Shown here: piece by piece, positions 18,753 to 27,943 of the stretch
How positions within the stretch are numbered: the stretch's first letter is position 1
How the letters are laid out: each line of letters starts with the position of its first letter
Source of the DNA: Cupriavidus sp. U2
GTDB taxonomy: Bacteria > Pseudomonadota > Gammaproteobacteria > Burkholderiales > Burkholderiaceae
Assembly: GCF_009663685.2 (NCBI RefSeq)
Contig: NZ_RCOG02000032.1
Span: 550,382 to 614,381 of the forward strand
Reading direction: 5' to 3'
DNA length: 64,000 nucleotides
Position numbers and translations under genes: made by a program
Notes under the pieces: generated by a model
What the model was told of the DNA's origin: nothing
The model's input: only the letters and a program-made list of their open reading frames with translations
Databases searched by the model: none

Positions 18753-21700
18753 CCTCCACGCTGGCGCTGTTGCTGGCCAGTTCCGCCATGCCTGCCCTTG
18801 CCGCAGACCCCGTCCCCGCCACGCGCGCCGCGCCCTCGCCCCAGATGGCGCAACTGCTGGCATCGGCGAGGATGTGGGAAGCCAGGAACCGAGCCGACAT
18901 GGCGCGCGGCATCCTGGACAAGGCCCTGCTGATCGACCCGAACCAGCCCGAGGCCTTGAAGCTGCTGGGCCTGATCGAGATCCGCTCGAACCGGCCGGCG
19001 GAGGCCGAGAAACTGCTCAGGAAGCTGCGCACCGTGGCGCCCGACAGCCCGGAGACGCAGGAGCTTGACGACGCCTACCGCATTGCCACGCGCGACAAGC
19101 GCGAAATGGCGAATGTCCGGCTGCTGTCGCGCAGTGGCCAGGACGACGAGGCGGTGCAGCGGCTGCAGAAGCTGTTCCCGCGCGGCGCCCCGGCCGGCAG
19201 CCTGGCGCGCGACTACTATCGCATTCTGGCCGGCACGCCGGCCGGACGCACGCGGGCCATCGCCGAACTGCGCCAGCGCTCGCGCGCCACCCCGAACGAC
19301 ATGCAGCTGAAGCTTGCGCTGGGCGACCTGCTGACCGATCGGGAGGCCACGCGCCAGGAAGGAATGGCGCTGCTGTACGAGGTGACGCAACGCCCCGGAG
19401 GCGACCGTGCCACGGCGCTCGATATCTGGCGGCGTACGCTGTACCGCGTCAATGAGGACCCTGCCTACTACGTCTGGTTCGAGCGATACCTGAAGGAGGC
19501 GCCCGACGACAAGGCCGCGCAGGACACGCTGGCCGCGCTGGGCAGGAAGGTGGCGGCGCAGAAGCGGCTCGAGGCCGACCCGGCCTACCGGGCCAGGCAG
19601 CGCGGGCTGGCGCAACTGGAGCGTGGCCAGTTGAAGGAGGCCGACATCGCGCTGCAGCAGGCCTACCAGAAGCGCCGCAACGATGCCGAAGTGGTGGGCG
19701 GCCTGGGACTGGTGCGCCTGCGCGAGGGCCGCCACGACGAGGCCCGCGAACTGTTCACGCGCGCCAACCAGATCGATCCCGCCAACAAATGGCGCAGCCT
19801 GATTGCCACGGCCACGTTCTGGGGCACGGTGGCCAAGGCGCGCGAGGCGAACCGGCAAGGCAAGCCCGCCGAGGCCGAGCAGCTGGCGCGCCAGGCACTG
19901 GCCCAGCAGCCGAACAACGAGGACGCGCAGAGCATCCTGGCCGAAGCCCTGGTCGCGCAGAACAAGAACCGCGAGTCGGAAACGTTGCTGCGCCAGATGC
20001 TGGCGCGGCCCAAACCGGACGTTGGCGCGCTGCGCACGTTGGTGGGCATCCTGCAGAAGGAAGGCCGCGATGCCGAAGTGGCGCCGCTGATCGCCAGCCA
20101 GGCATCGCGCATGAAGGGCTCGGAAGCCGAACTGCGCGCCATGCGGGCGGACCTGCTGTCGGTGCGCGCGGATCAGGCGCTGGCCCGGCAGCAGCGCAGT
20201 CCCGCCATCCGCGACCTGGAGGCGGCCATCCGCCTGCGGCCCGACGACCCATGGATGCGCTTTACGCTGGCGCGCGTCTATCGCGACCTGGGCCTGCCCG
20301 CGCTGGGCCGCAGCGTCATGGACGACGGCCTGCGCGCCGCTCCCGGCAACGAGATGCACTATGCCAGCGCGCTCTATCTGAACAGTGTCGATGACATCGA
20401 CGCGGCGGCCGCGACGCTGACTGCCGTGCCCGAGGCCAGCCGCTCGGAAGGCATGCGCAACCTGGCCCACAACCTGGCCGCCCAGCAGATGCTGCGCGAG
20501 GCGCGCCAGCGCGTGGCCGAAGGGCGCGACGACGAGGCGCGCGGGCTGCTCGACCAGGCTGCCGTGGAAGCCCGGGACGATCCGCATATGCTGGCTTCGA
20601 TCGGCCGCGAATGGATCGCGCTGGGCGATGCCGACAAGGGCTTGCGCCTGGTCAGCGACTGGCTGGCTGCCCATCCGGAGCCGCCCAATCTCGATATCCG
20701 CCTGCGCTATGGCGAACTGCTGGCGGCTGCCGACCGGGACGACGCCCTGCGCCAATGGATCGCCGAATCGACCGCCCTGCCCGGCATCACGGCCGAACAG
20801 CGTGCCGACTTTGCCGACCAGTCGTTGCGGCTGGCGCTGCGCGAGACCGATCGCCAGATCGAAGCCGGCGACCTGCGGCGCGCGCAGCAGGTGCTGTACG
20901 CGTTGCCGGCCGCACAGCAGGCCGACCGCCGCTGGCTGCTGGAACTGGCGGACCTGCGCCAGGCCGGTGGCGATTACAAGGGCGCGGCCGATGCCGCACG
21001 CCAGGTGCTGGCCACGCACCCGCACGACGCCGGCGCCCAGCTCACGCTGGCCCGGCAGTACGAAGGGATGGGCCAGACGGCCCAGGCGCTCGACATCGTG
21101 CGTACGGCGCTGGCCGAAGCCCCGGAAGACGACATCGACACGCGGCTGTCGATCGCGCGCCGCTTCACCGCGATGCGCCACGAGGACGAAGCCGCGCAGG
21201 TGGTGGACGATCTGGACGCGCGCTACCCGGGCCGCGCGGACATCACCGTGCAGCGCGGCCGCATCGCCCAGTCGCGCGGCGAGTTCGACGCGGCCGCCGG
21301 CATCTATCGCGCCGCGCTGCCGCTGGAGCAACGCGAAAGTGTGCTGCCCGGCCCCGAAGGCACGCCGGCCCAGCGCGCGCTGGCCGGGCTGGAGGCGCGT
21401 CGCCAGGGCGAAGTGGCGACAGCCGTCATGCAATCGAACAAATCGGGCGACGACGGCATCTCGCGGCTGCATGCCACCGAGATTCCGCTCTACGTGCGTG
21501 TTCCGCACGGGTACGCGGGCCACGCGTTCTTTCATGCGGACACCGTGCTGCTCGATGCCGGCACGCTGCGCGGCGGCGCGCCGGCCAGCAGCCTGGCGTT
21601 CGGCAAGATTCCCGCGCTCGGCAATGCCGGGCTGGGCAATATCGGACAGACCGACAAGGGCGTGGCGCTGGCGGCCGGCTACGAATACGACGGTGCCTAC

Positions 21701-22528
21701 AACAGCTGGCGCGCCGATATCGGCACCACGCCGCTCGGCTTTCTCGAAAGCACGGTGGTCGGCGGCTTCCGGTACCGGGCCGACCTGGGCGTGCAGTCGG
21801 TGAGCGTCGATGTCTCGCGCCGCGCGCAGACCAGTTCGCTGATCTCGTACGCCGGCGCGCGCGATCCGGTCACCGGCGAGCATTGGGGCGGCATCGTGCG
21901 CAATGGCGTCCACCTGCGCTACGCGCGCGACGTGGGCCGCCTGGGGCTGTTTGCCGACGTCGGTGCCGGCCTCTACACTGGTGACAACGTCAAGACCAAC
22001 CGTGAAGTGACGCTGCGGACAGGCTTCGATGTGCCCGTCTACACGAAGCGGGACCAGCGCGTGACCAGCGGCCTGGTCCTCAACTGGTGGCACTACTCGG
22101 AGAACCAGCGGTTCTACACGTTTGGCCACGGTGGCTACTACAGCCCCCAGCGTTATGTGTCGGTCGGCGTGCCGCTGGACTGGACCGGCCGCTACGCCAG
22201 GTGGTCGTGGCGCCTGCTGGGGTCCGCCGGCTGGTCATGGACCTATGAGGATGCGGCCCCGTTCTTCCCGACGCGGCCCGACCTGCAGGCGCTGAGCGGC
22301 AACGCCACCTATGGCGGGGGATCGGGCGGCGGGTTCAGCTACACGCTCGGCGCGACGATCGAATACACGGTGGCGCCGCACTGGGTGGTGGGCGCCGGCT
22401 TCTCGATCGACCGCTCGCGCGACTATGCGCCGAATCGCGCCATGGCCTGGCTGCGCTACCTGTTCGACAAGCGACAGCTGCCGGTACCATTCCCGCCAAC
22501 GCCGGTGCGGCCATATTCGGCCTATTGA
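18734..22528 (+). CDS. bcsC: Cellulose outer-membrane secretin BcsC (TPR + beta-barrel)
   Basis: 1264 residues. A signal peptide (STLALLLASSAMPALAA) precedes about 1000 residues of TPR repeats such as DKALLIDPNQPEALKLLGL and AIRLRPDDPWMRFTLARVY. A C-terminal beta-barrel of about 330 residues is rich in aromatic strands (WSWRLLGSAGWSWTYED). It scaffolds the periplasm and exports the polymer through the outer membrane. The start ATG 18734 lies inside bcsZ. Length is normal for BcsC. Confidence 0.95.
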   Translation: MPRNALASTLALLLASSAMPALAADPVPATRAAPSPQMAQLLASARMWEARNRADMARGILDKALLIDPNQPEALKLLGLIEIRSNRPAEAEKLLRKLRTVAPDSPETQELDDAYRIATRDKREMANVRLLSRSGQDDEAVQRLQKLFPRGAPAGSLARDYYRILAGTPAGRTRAIAELRQRSRATPNDMQLKLALGDLLTDREATRQEGMALLYEVTQRPGGDRATALDIWRRTLYRVNEDPAYYVWFERYLKEAPDDKAAQDTLAALGRKVAAQKRLEADPAYRARQRGLAQLERGQLKEADIALQQAYQKRRNDAEVVGGLGLVRLREGRHDEARELFTRANQIDPANKWRSLIATATFWGTVAKAREANRQGKPAEAEQLARQALAQQPNNEDAQSILAEALVAQNKNRESETLLRQMLARPKPDVGALRTLVGILQKEGRDAEVAPLIASQASRMKGSEAELRAMRADLLSVRADQALARQQRSPAIRDLEAAIRLRPDDPWMRFTLARVYRDLGLPALGRSVMDDGLRAAPGNEMHYASALYLNSVDDIDAAAATLTAVPEASRSEGMRNLAHNLAAQQMLREARQRVAEGRDDEARGLLDQAAVEARDDPHMLASIGREWIALGDADKGLRLVSDWLAAHPEPPNLDIRLRYGELLAAADRDDALRQWIAESTALPGITAEQRADFADQSLRLALRETDRQIEAGDLRRAQQVLYALPAAQQADRRWLLELADLRQAGGDYKGAADAARQVLATHPHDAGAQLTLARQYEGMGQTAQALDIVRTALAEAPEDDIDTRLSIARRFTAMRHEDEAAQVVDDLDARYPGRADITVQRGRIAQSRGEFDAAAGIYRAALPLEQRESVLPGPEGTPAQRALAGLEARRQGEVATAVMQSNKSGDDGISRLHATEIPLYVRVPHGYAGHAFFHADTVLLDAGTLRGGAPASSLAFGKIPALGNAGLGNIGQTDKGVALAAGYEYDGAYNSWRADIGTTPLGFLESTVVGGFRYRADLGVQSVSVDVSRRAQTSSLISYAGARDPVTGEHWGGIVRNGVHLRYARDVGRLGLFADVGAGLYTGDNVKTNREVTLRTGFDVPVYTKRDQRVTSGLVLNWWHYSENQRFYTFGHGGYYSPQRYVSVGVPLDWTGRYARWSWRLLGSAGWSWTYEDAAPFFPTRPDLQALSGNATYGGGSGGGFSYTLGATIEYTVAPHWVVGAGFSIDRSRDYAPNRAMAWLRYLFDKRQLPVPFPPTPVRPYSAY

Positions 22529-22536
22529 GCGGCACC

Positions 22537-24372
22537 ATGAGCCAGGGACCCGCAATGAATGACGCCGTACGCACCTCCGCCCCACCGCGCACCGCGCCGC
22601 CGCGCACGCCGCTGACCGCGCGGCTGCACGCCCGGGCAACGCTGGCCATCGAAGGCCTGGCCCCTGCCCTGGCCACGCTGGCGCCGGGCCGCGCGCACGT
22701 GGTCTACGCGCGGCCGTCCCCGGCACGCGATGCGCTGTTCTGGCAGACCGCCGCCGCGGCGCTGCGCGGCCCCGCCTGCGTGCTGTCCACCCGCGACGCC
22801 GGCAACATCGCCGGTGCGCTGCGCGAGCATGGGCTCGATATCGAGGTGAACCGCGCGCTCCACGCGCGGGCCAACCTGTGCGCGCTGCGACCGGCCGCCG
22901 GCCGTACCGGCATCGACGCGCTGATCGAAGCCCTGGACGCCCTCGTCGAGCAGTGCGGCGCGCGCGGCACGACCTTCCTGATCGAAGGCGCAGAAGCGTT
23001 CTTCAACTGGCACGACGCCGCCGCACTGGCCCATGAAGGCGTGCGGCTTTGCGAATGGTGCGCCGACGAACGCTGCGCGCTGCTGCTGGTGATCGCGCCG
23101 CCGGCCGCGGCCGAAGGCCAGCCGGCGCCAGACCTGCACGGCTTTCATGGCCGCTTTGCCGGCGCGGTGCAGCTGTCGCAGCAGCAAGGCCAGTACACGT
23201 GGGAAGTGGCGTTCTGGCGCGACAACCAGGCGGTGGTGGCCGGCGAGGTGCTGCGCCTGCGCTTCGCGCCCAACGAGCATCGCCTGCTGGTGGCATCGGA
23301 CACCTATAGCGACGCGATAGAAAAAGCCGGCATGCTGGCGCCCGACGAGCAACGGGTGATCGTCAGCCGCGAGGCGGTGCTGCGCGAGCGGTATATCCCC
23401 GAGGACTGGCGCGTGGTGGACAGCAACGAGGCCGCCGTGGCCACCGCCAGCAAATCGGTGGCGGCCACGGTGGTCCTGCACTACGCCGGCATGCGCGACC
23501 TGGAGAATCTGGTCGGCCAGGTGCACCGGCTGCGCCGCAGCGCCGGACGCGCCCTCAAGATCGTGATCCGGGAGGACCGCGAAGCCATGCGCCAGCACTA
23601 TGAGCTGCTGATGCTGAACCTGGGCGCCAACGCCGTGGTGGCGCAGCGCACGCCGTTCGCACGCATGCAGGCCATGATCGACGGGCTGCAAGGCCAGGTG
23701 TTCTCGCGGCCAATCCTGGCCGACTATCACAACGCCCTGTCCGCCGTGCTGACCACCACGGCCAGCGGCTACGTCACCGCGTCAACGTTTATCGCGCTGG
23801 TGCGCGACGCCGTCGAGCGCAGCCGCATGATCCGGCTGCCGCACGTGCTGCTGGAGTTGCCGCTGCTGCCCGAGGTGGCGCATATCGACGCGCTGCGCGC
23901 CTGCCAGATGAGCCGGGCCGGCGACCTGTGCACGGCCGGCAGCGACAGCGTCTATGCCTTCTTCTTTGCCTGCCGCATGGACGATGTGGACGCGGTCTGC
24001 CAGCGCGTGTTCAAGCGCCCGATGGCCGATCTGTTCCAGGGCGACCTGCGCAGCGGCGACAACGAATCGATTGCCGCCGAGCTGGCCCGGTTCGAGGCCG
24101 AGATTGCGGCACTGCCTCCGCCCGACTACAGCACCTGGCTGCCGGCGCAACCGATGCCGCGAGGCCAGGCGGAAGACGCATCGCCCGGCGCGCTGGCGCA
24201 GCCGGTGCCCGCGGACCCTGCAGCGCCGGGCGCCACGGCCCTCTCCATCGCCCCTGCGAGGGAAGCCGCACCGGTCACGCTGCCCTTGATGGCGCCTCGG
24301 CGCGCCGGCCCGGGCGCCGCCCCGCGTGCGCTGCCGGAACACCATCCGGTGCCCCTCAAACGTCAGGACTGA
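22537..24372 (+). CDS. bcsE: BcsE c-di-GMP-binding cellulose regulator
   Basis: 611 residues. It has an N-terminal REC*-like degenerate NTPase-type region and a C-terminal GIL domain with an RxGD-type motif RAGD at 460-463, which in BcsE binds c-di-GMP, followed by YAFFFACRMDDVD. A Pro/Ala-rich tail of about 80 residues extends beyond the family core. BcsE supports maximal cellulose output by recruiting BcsF/G in enterobacteria. The start ATG 22537 lies 8 bp after the bcsC stop; ATG 22555 is an alternative. Confidence 0.88.
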   Translation: MSQGPAMNDAVRTSAPPRTAPPRTPLTARLHARATLAIEGLAPALATLAPGRAHVVYARPSPARDALFWQTAAAALRGPACVLSTRDAGNIAGALREHGLDIEVNRALHARANLCALRPAAGRTGIDALIEALDALVEQCGARGTTFLIEGAEAFFNWHDAAALAHEGVRLCEWCADERCALLLVIAPPAAAEGQPAPDLHGFHGRFAGAVQLSQQQGQYTWEVAFWRDNQAVVAGEVLRLRFAPNEHRLLVASDTYSDAIEKAGMLAPDEQRVIVSREAVLRERYIPEDWRVVDSNEAAVATASKSVAATVVLHYAGMRDLENLVGQVHRLRRSAGRALKIVIREDREAMRQHYELLMLNLGANAVVAQRTPFARMQAMIDGLQGQVFSRPILADYHNALSAVLTTTASGYVTASTFIALVRDAVERSRMIRLPHVLLELPLLPEVAHIDALRACQMSRAGDLCTAGSDSVYAFFFACRMDDVDAVCQRVFKRPMADLFQGDLRSGDNESIAAELARFEAEIAALPPPDYSTWLPAQPMPRGQAEDASPGALAQPVPADPAAPGATALSIAPAREAAPVTLPLMAPRRAGPGAAPRALPEHHPVPLKRQD

Positions 24373-24374
24373 CC

Positions 24375-24572
24375 ATGGCTACCTTTCTCGGCTATTTCAT
24401 CTGGGGACTGATCCTGGCCGCGCCGCTGGCCTGGGTGACCTGGCGTTTGGACCTGCTGCGCTGGCTGCCGCGCTGGAGCGCGCCACGTCCGCGGCGGGCC
24501 GTTCGGCTGCCGCCGCAACTCGATGCGCTGGTGATCCGCGGCAAGCGCCAGTCCGGCGGAGGACGCCGATGA
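24375..24572 (+). CDS. bcsF: Small membrane protein BcsF
   Basis: 65 residues with one N-terminal TM helix (FLGYFIWGLILAAPLAWV) and a basic cytoplasmic tail. Size, topology and position between bcsE and bcsQ match BcsF, which links BcsE to BcsG at the inner membrane. It overlaps bcsQ by 4 bp (ATGA) and lies 2 bp after bcsE. Confidence 0.85.
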   Translation: MATFLGYFIWGLILAAPLAWVTWRLDLLRWLPRWSAPRPRRAVRLPPQLDALVIRGKRQSGGGRR

Positions 24573-25351
24573 GCACGCGAACCCGGACGGATGCCGCCAC
24601 CATCGCCATCGTCTCCACCACCGGCGGCGCGGGCCGCAGCACGCTGACCGCCGAACTGGCGTCGCTGCTGACCTGGCGCAAGCATCCGGTGCTGGCCGTG
24701 GAGTGCGATCCGCGCAACGTGCTGGGTTTCCACTTCGGCATGCGCGATATCCCGGCCGACGGCATCGGCGCGCACCTGCACGATGCCTCGGCCTCGGCCT
24801 GGGCAGCCAGCGGACAACGCAGCGACGACGGCGTGCTGTTCGTGCCATGGGGCGACAGCGCGGAGCTGGGCGCAATCGAGCGGTTGGCCGCCAACTGGCT
24901 GGCGCGCCAGATCGAACAGGTGGACTTGCCGCCCGGCAGCGCCATCTTGATCGACACCGCGCCGTGGCCGTCGGCGTATGCCAACCAGGCCATCGACGCC
25001 GCCGACCTGGTGCTGGTACTGGTGCCGGCCCAGCCGGAAACCTGCCTGACGCTGCGCCGCCTGACGGACAGCCTGGAGGCGCGCGGCAAGACCGCGCACT
25101 ACGTGGCAACGCGGCTCCAGCCGGCGCGGCAGTTGCATGTCGATATCGTCGCCATGCTGCAGGCCACGCTGGGCCAGGCCATGCTGCCCTACCACGTGCA
25201 TGAAGACAGCAGCGTGCCCGAAGCCCTGGCGCGCAGCGAGTGCTTCAGCCGCAGCACGCCCCATTCGCAGGCCGCGCACGACCTGAATGGGCTGGCATCT
25301 TGGCTGTCGGCGTGGATCGAATCGAACACGCCGGCCAGGAGCCCCGCATGA
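24569..25351 (+). CDS. bcsQ: MinD/ParA-like ATPase BcsQ
   Basis: 260 residues of the SIMIBI/MinD class. The P-loop region reads STTGGAGRSTLTAELA, so both signature lysines of the deviant Walker A (KGGxGKT) are replaced by T and R. The E. coli BcsQ P-loop is also non-canonical as I recall it, so the loss may be a family trait. ILIDTAPWPSAYANQAIDAAD and LVLVLVPAQPETCLTLRRL match the following switch regions. BcsQ, with BcsR, stabilises and localises the cellulose synthase at the pole. It overlaps both bcsF and bcsA by 4 bp. Confidence 0.9.
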   Translation: MSTRTRTDAATIAIVSTTGGAGRSTLTAELASLLTWRKHPVLAVECDPRNVLGFHFGMRDIPADGIGAHLHDASASAWAASGQRSDDGVLFVPWGDSAELGAIERLAANWLARQIEQVDLPPGSAILIDTAPWPSAYANQAIDAADLVLVLVPAQPETCLTLRRLTDSLEARGKTAHYVATRLQPARQLHVDIVAMLQATLGQAMLPYHVHEDSSVPEALARSECFSRSTPHSQAAHDLNGLASWLSAWIESNTPARSPA

Positions 25352-27933
25352 ACACGCGCCTGCCACGGCTTCGACAGTGGATGGCGTCGGCCCGCCAGCG
25401 GCTGGCGCGCGAACTCGGCGTGGGCACCGGTACCCATCCGTTGCCCCATGCCGGCGACTGGCTGCTGCGCCTGTTCTTCCGCCCGCCGCGTCCCGGCAAG
25501 CCCGACATTCCTGCGGAGTGGGCCACGCTGATCTACCGGCGTTCGGTGGCGCGGCTCGGCATCGGCAAACGCCCATCCGCCGGCACCTGGGTGTGGCGCC
25601 TTTTCGTTCGCCCGCCCAGGCCGCGCGTGCGCCTTGCCGCCGACCCGCGCAAGCAGCGCGCCGCCGTCGAGCCCGAACGCACCGGCTGGCTGCGTCGATG
25701 GATGGATCGCGTGCTGGAACCGCTGTGGCATGCCGCGTCGCGGCTGCGGCACAAGGTGCTGACGCACCTGCCGCGCCCCGACTGGAATCGCGTGGCCTAT
25801 GTCACGGAGGCCGTGTCGGCGCGCGTGGGCCGCATTCCGTTCGTGCTGCCGGTGTCGCTGGTGCTGGCCGCCATCGCCGCGCTCGCCGTCAGCACCACGC
25901 CGCTGCGCTTCGAGGACCAGGTTCTGCTGTTCGCCGTGGTCTGGCTCGTGCTGAGCGTGGTGCGGCGCGTACCGGGGCATCTGGCCACCATCACGATGAT
26001 CGCCATCTCCACGCTGATGGCGGGCCGCTACATCTGGTGGCGATCCACCCAGACGCTGCAGTTTGCCAGCGCCATCGAGGCCGCAGTCGGCTACGTGCTG
26101 TACGCAGCCGAAATCTATACGTGGATCGTGCTGGCGCTCGGCTATCTGCAGACGGCCTGGCCGCTGCACCGCAAGCCGAAGGCCCTGCCGGCCGACCCCG
26201 GCCAGTGGCCGACCGTGGATGTCTTCATCCCGACCTACAACGAGTCGCTGAGCGTGATCCAGCCGACCGTCTACGCCGCACGCAGCATGGACTGGCCAGC
26301 GGACAAGCTGCGCGTCTTCATCCTCGACGATGGCCGCCGGCCACAGATCCGCGCCTTTGCCGAGGCCGCCGGCGTCGGTTACCTGACGCGCACCGACAAC
26401 CACCACGCCAAGGCCGGCAACATCAACGCGGCACTGCCGAAGACCGACGGCGACTACATCGCCATCTTCGACTGCGATCACATCCCCACGCGCTCGTTCC
26501 TGCAGATGACCATGGGCGAGTTCCTGTCCGATCCGAACTGCGCGCTGGTGCAGACGCCCCATCACTTCTTCTCGCCCGATCCGTTCGAGCGCAACTTCGA
26601 CACGTTCCGCCGCGTGCCCAACGAAGGCAGCCTGTTCTATGGCCTGATCCAGGACGGCAACGATTTCTGGAACGCCACGTTCTTTTGCGGGTCGTGCGCG
26701 GTGATCAAGCGCGGCCCGCTGCTGGAGATCGGCGGCATTGCCGTGGAGACCGTGACCGAAGACGCGCACACGGCGCTGAAGCTGCACCGGCGCGGCTACA
26801 ACAGCGCCTACCTGCGCACCGTGCAGGCGGCGGGGCTGGCCACCGAAAGCCTGTCGGGCCATATCGGCCAGCGCATCCGCTGGGCGCGCGGCATGGCGCA
26901 GATCTTCCGGCTGGACAACCCGATGCTGGGCCGTGGCCTGAAGTTCTTCCAGCGGCTGTGCTACAGCAACGCGATGCTGCATTTCTTCTACGGCATCCCC
27001 CGGCTGATCTTCCTGACCATGCCGATTGCCTACCTGTACTTCGGGCTGCACGTGATCAATACGTCGGCGCTGCTGATCACGGCCTACGTGCTGCCGTACC
27101 TGCTGATCGCCAACATCACCAACTCCCGCCTGCAGGGGCGCTTCCGGCATTCGTTCTGGGCCGAGGTCTACGAGTCGGTGCTGGCGTGGTACATCGTGCT
27201 GCCCACCACGGTGGCCTTCATCAACCCGCGCGCGGGCAAGTTCAACGTGACGGCCAAGGGCGGCCAGATTGCCGACGACTACCTGGACTGGACGATCTCC
27301 AAGCCGTATCTGTTCCTGCTGGCCGTGAACGTGATCGGCCTGGGTGCGGGCATTGCCCGGCTGCTGTTCCGGGGCACCGAGGAACCCGCCACGGTGCTGA
27401 TGAACATGGCCTGGGCCCTGTTCAACCTGATGATGCTGGGCGCGGCCATTGGCGTGGCGCGCGAGGCGCGCCAGGTGCGTGTGTCGCACCGCATTCCGAT
27501 GCGCGTGCCCGCCACGCTGCTGCTGCCCGATGGCCGCACGCTGGCCTGCAAGACCGAGAACTATTCGATTGGCGGGCTGGGCGTGGTGCTGCCCATCGAC
27601 GTGCCGCTGCAGGAAGGTTCGCGGGTGGGCGTGTGCCTGTCGCGTGGCCCCCGCACCTATCATTTTCCGGCCGTGGTCACACGCAACGTGAACCGGCATC
27701 TGGGCGTGCGGATGGAAGACCTGACGATGGCGCGCGAGACGCAACTGATCCAGTGCACGTTCGGCCGTGCCGATGCATGGGTCGACTGGCTGGACGACGA
27801 GCGCGTGGACGCGCCGCTGCGCAGCCTCAAGGAAGTCATGGAGATGGGCTACCAGGGCCTGCTGCGGCTCTATGACGCCCTGGTCGATGCCGTGGACCTG
27901 GTCATGGCGCGACGCCGTTCGCGCCAGCCCTGA
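25348..27933 (+). CDS. bcsA: Cellulose synthase catalytic subunit BcsA (UDP-forming)
   Basis: 861 residues. A long N-terminal extension precedes several TM helices, then the GT2 domain. Catalytic motifs are intact: DDG at 327, DCD at 375-377, TED at 470-472 and QRIRW at 508-512. The C-terminal PilZ domain has RVSHR at 711-715 and NYSIGG at 738-743, fitting c-di-GMP activation. It polymerises UDP-glucose into beta-1,4-glucan and extrudes it through its own channel. The start ATG 25348 overlaps the bcsQ stop; an in-frame upstream extension is ignored. Confidence 0.97.
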   Translation: MNTRLPRLRQWMASARQRLARELGVGTGTHPLPHAGDWLLRLFFRPPRPGKPDIPAEWATLIYRRSVARLGIGKRPSAGTWVWRLFVRPPRPRVRLAADPRKQRAAVEPERTGWLRRWMDRVLEPLWHAASRLRHKVLTHLPRPDWNRVAYVTEAVSARVGRIPFVLPVSLVLAAIAALAVSTTPLRFEDQVLLFAVVWLVLSVVRRVPGHLATITMIAISTLMAGRYIWWRSTQTLQFASAIEAAVGYVLYAAEIYTWIVLALGYLQTAWPLHRKPKALPADPGQWPTVDVFIPTYNESLSVIQPTVYAARSMDWPADKLRVFILDDGRRPQIRAFAEAAGVGYLTRTDNHHAKAGNINAALPKTDGDYIAIFDCDHIPTRSFLQMTMGEFLSDPNCALVQTPHHFFSPDPFERNFDTFRRVPNEGSLFYGLIQDGNDFWNATFFCGSCAVIKRGPLLEIGGIAVETVTEDAHTALKLHRRGYNSAYLRTVQAAGLATESLSGHIGQRIRWARGMAQIFRLDNPMLGRGLKFFQRLCYSNAMLHFFYGIPRLIFLTMPIAYLYFGLHVINTSALLITAYVLPYLLIANITNSRLQGRFRHSFWAEVYESVLAWYIVLPTTVAFINPRAGKFNVTAKGGQIADDYLDWTISKPYLFLLAVNVIGLGAGIARLLFRGTEEPATVLMNMAWALFNLMMLGAAIGVAREARQVRVSHRIPMRVPATLLLPDGRTLACKTENYSIGGLGVVLPIDVPLQEGSRVGVCLSRGPRTYHFPAVVTRNVNRHLGVRMEDLTMARETQLIQCTFGRADAWVDWLDDERVDAPLRSLKEVMEMGYQGLLRLYDALVDAVDLVMARRRSRQP

Positions 27934-27943
27934 TCGAGACAAC

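Noticed and set aside
18749-22129. Open frame of over 1100 codons on the reverse strand of bcsC
   Set aside because: It is an antisense shadow of a high-GC gene. It has no ribosome site, no family motif and His/Arg/Gln-rich composition typical of such frames, while bcsC on the other strand is clear.
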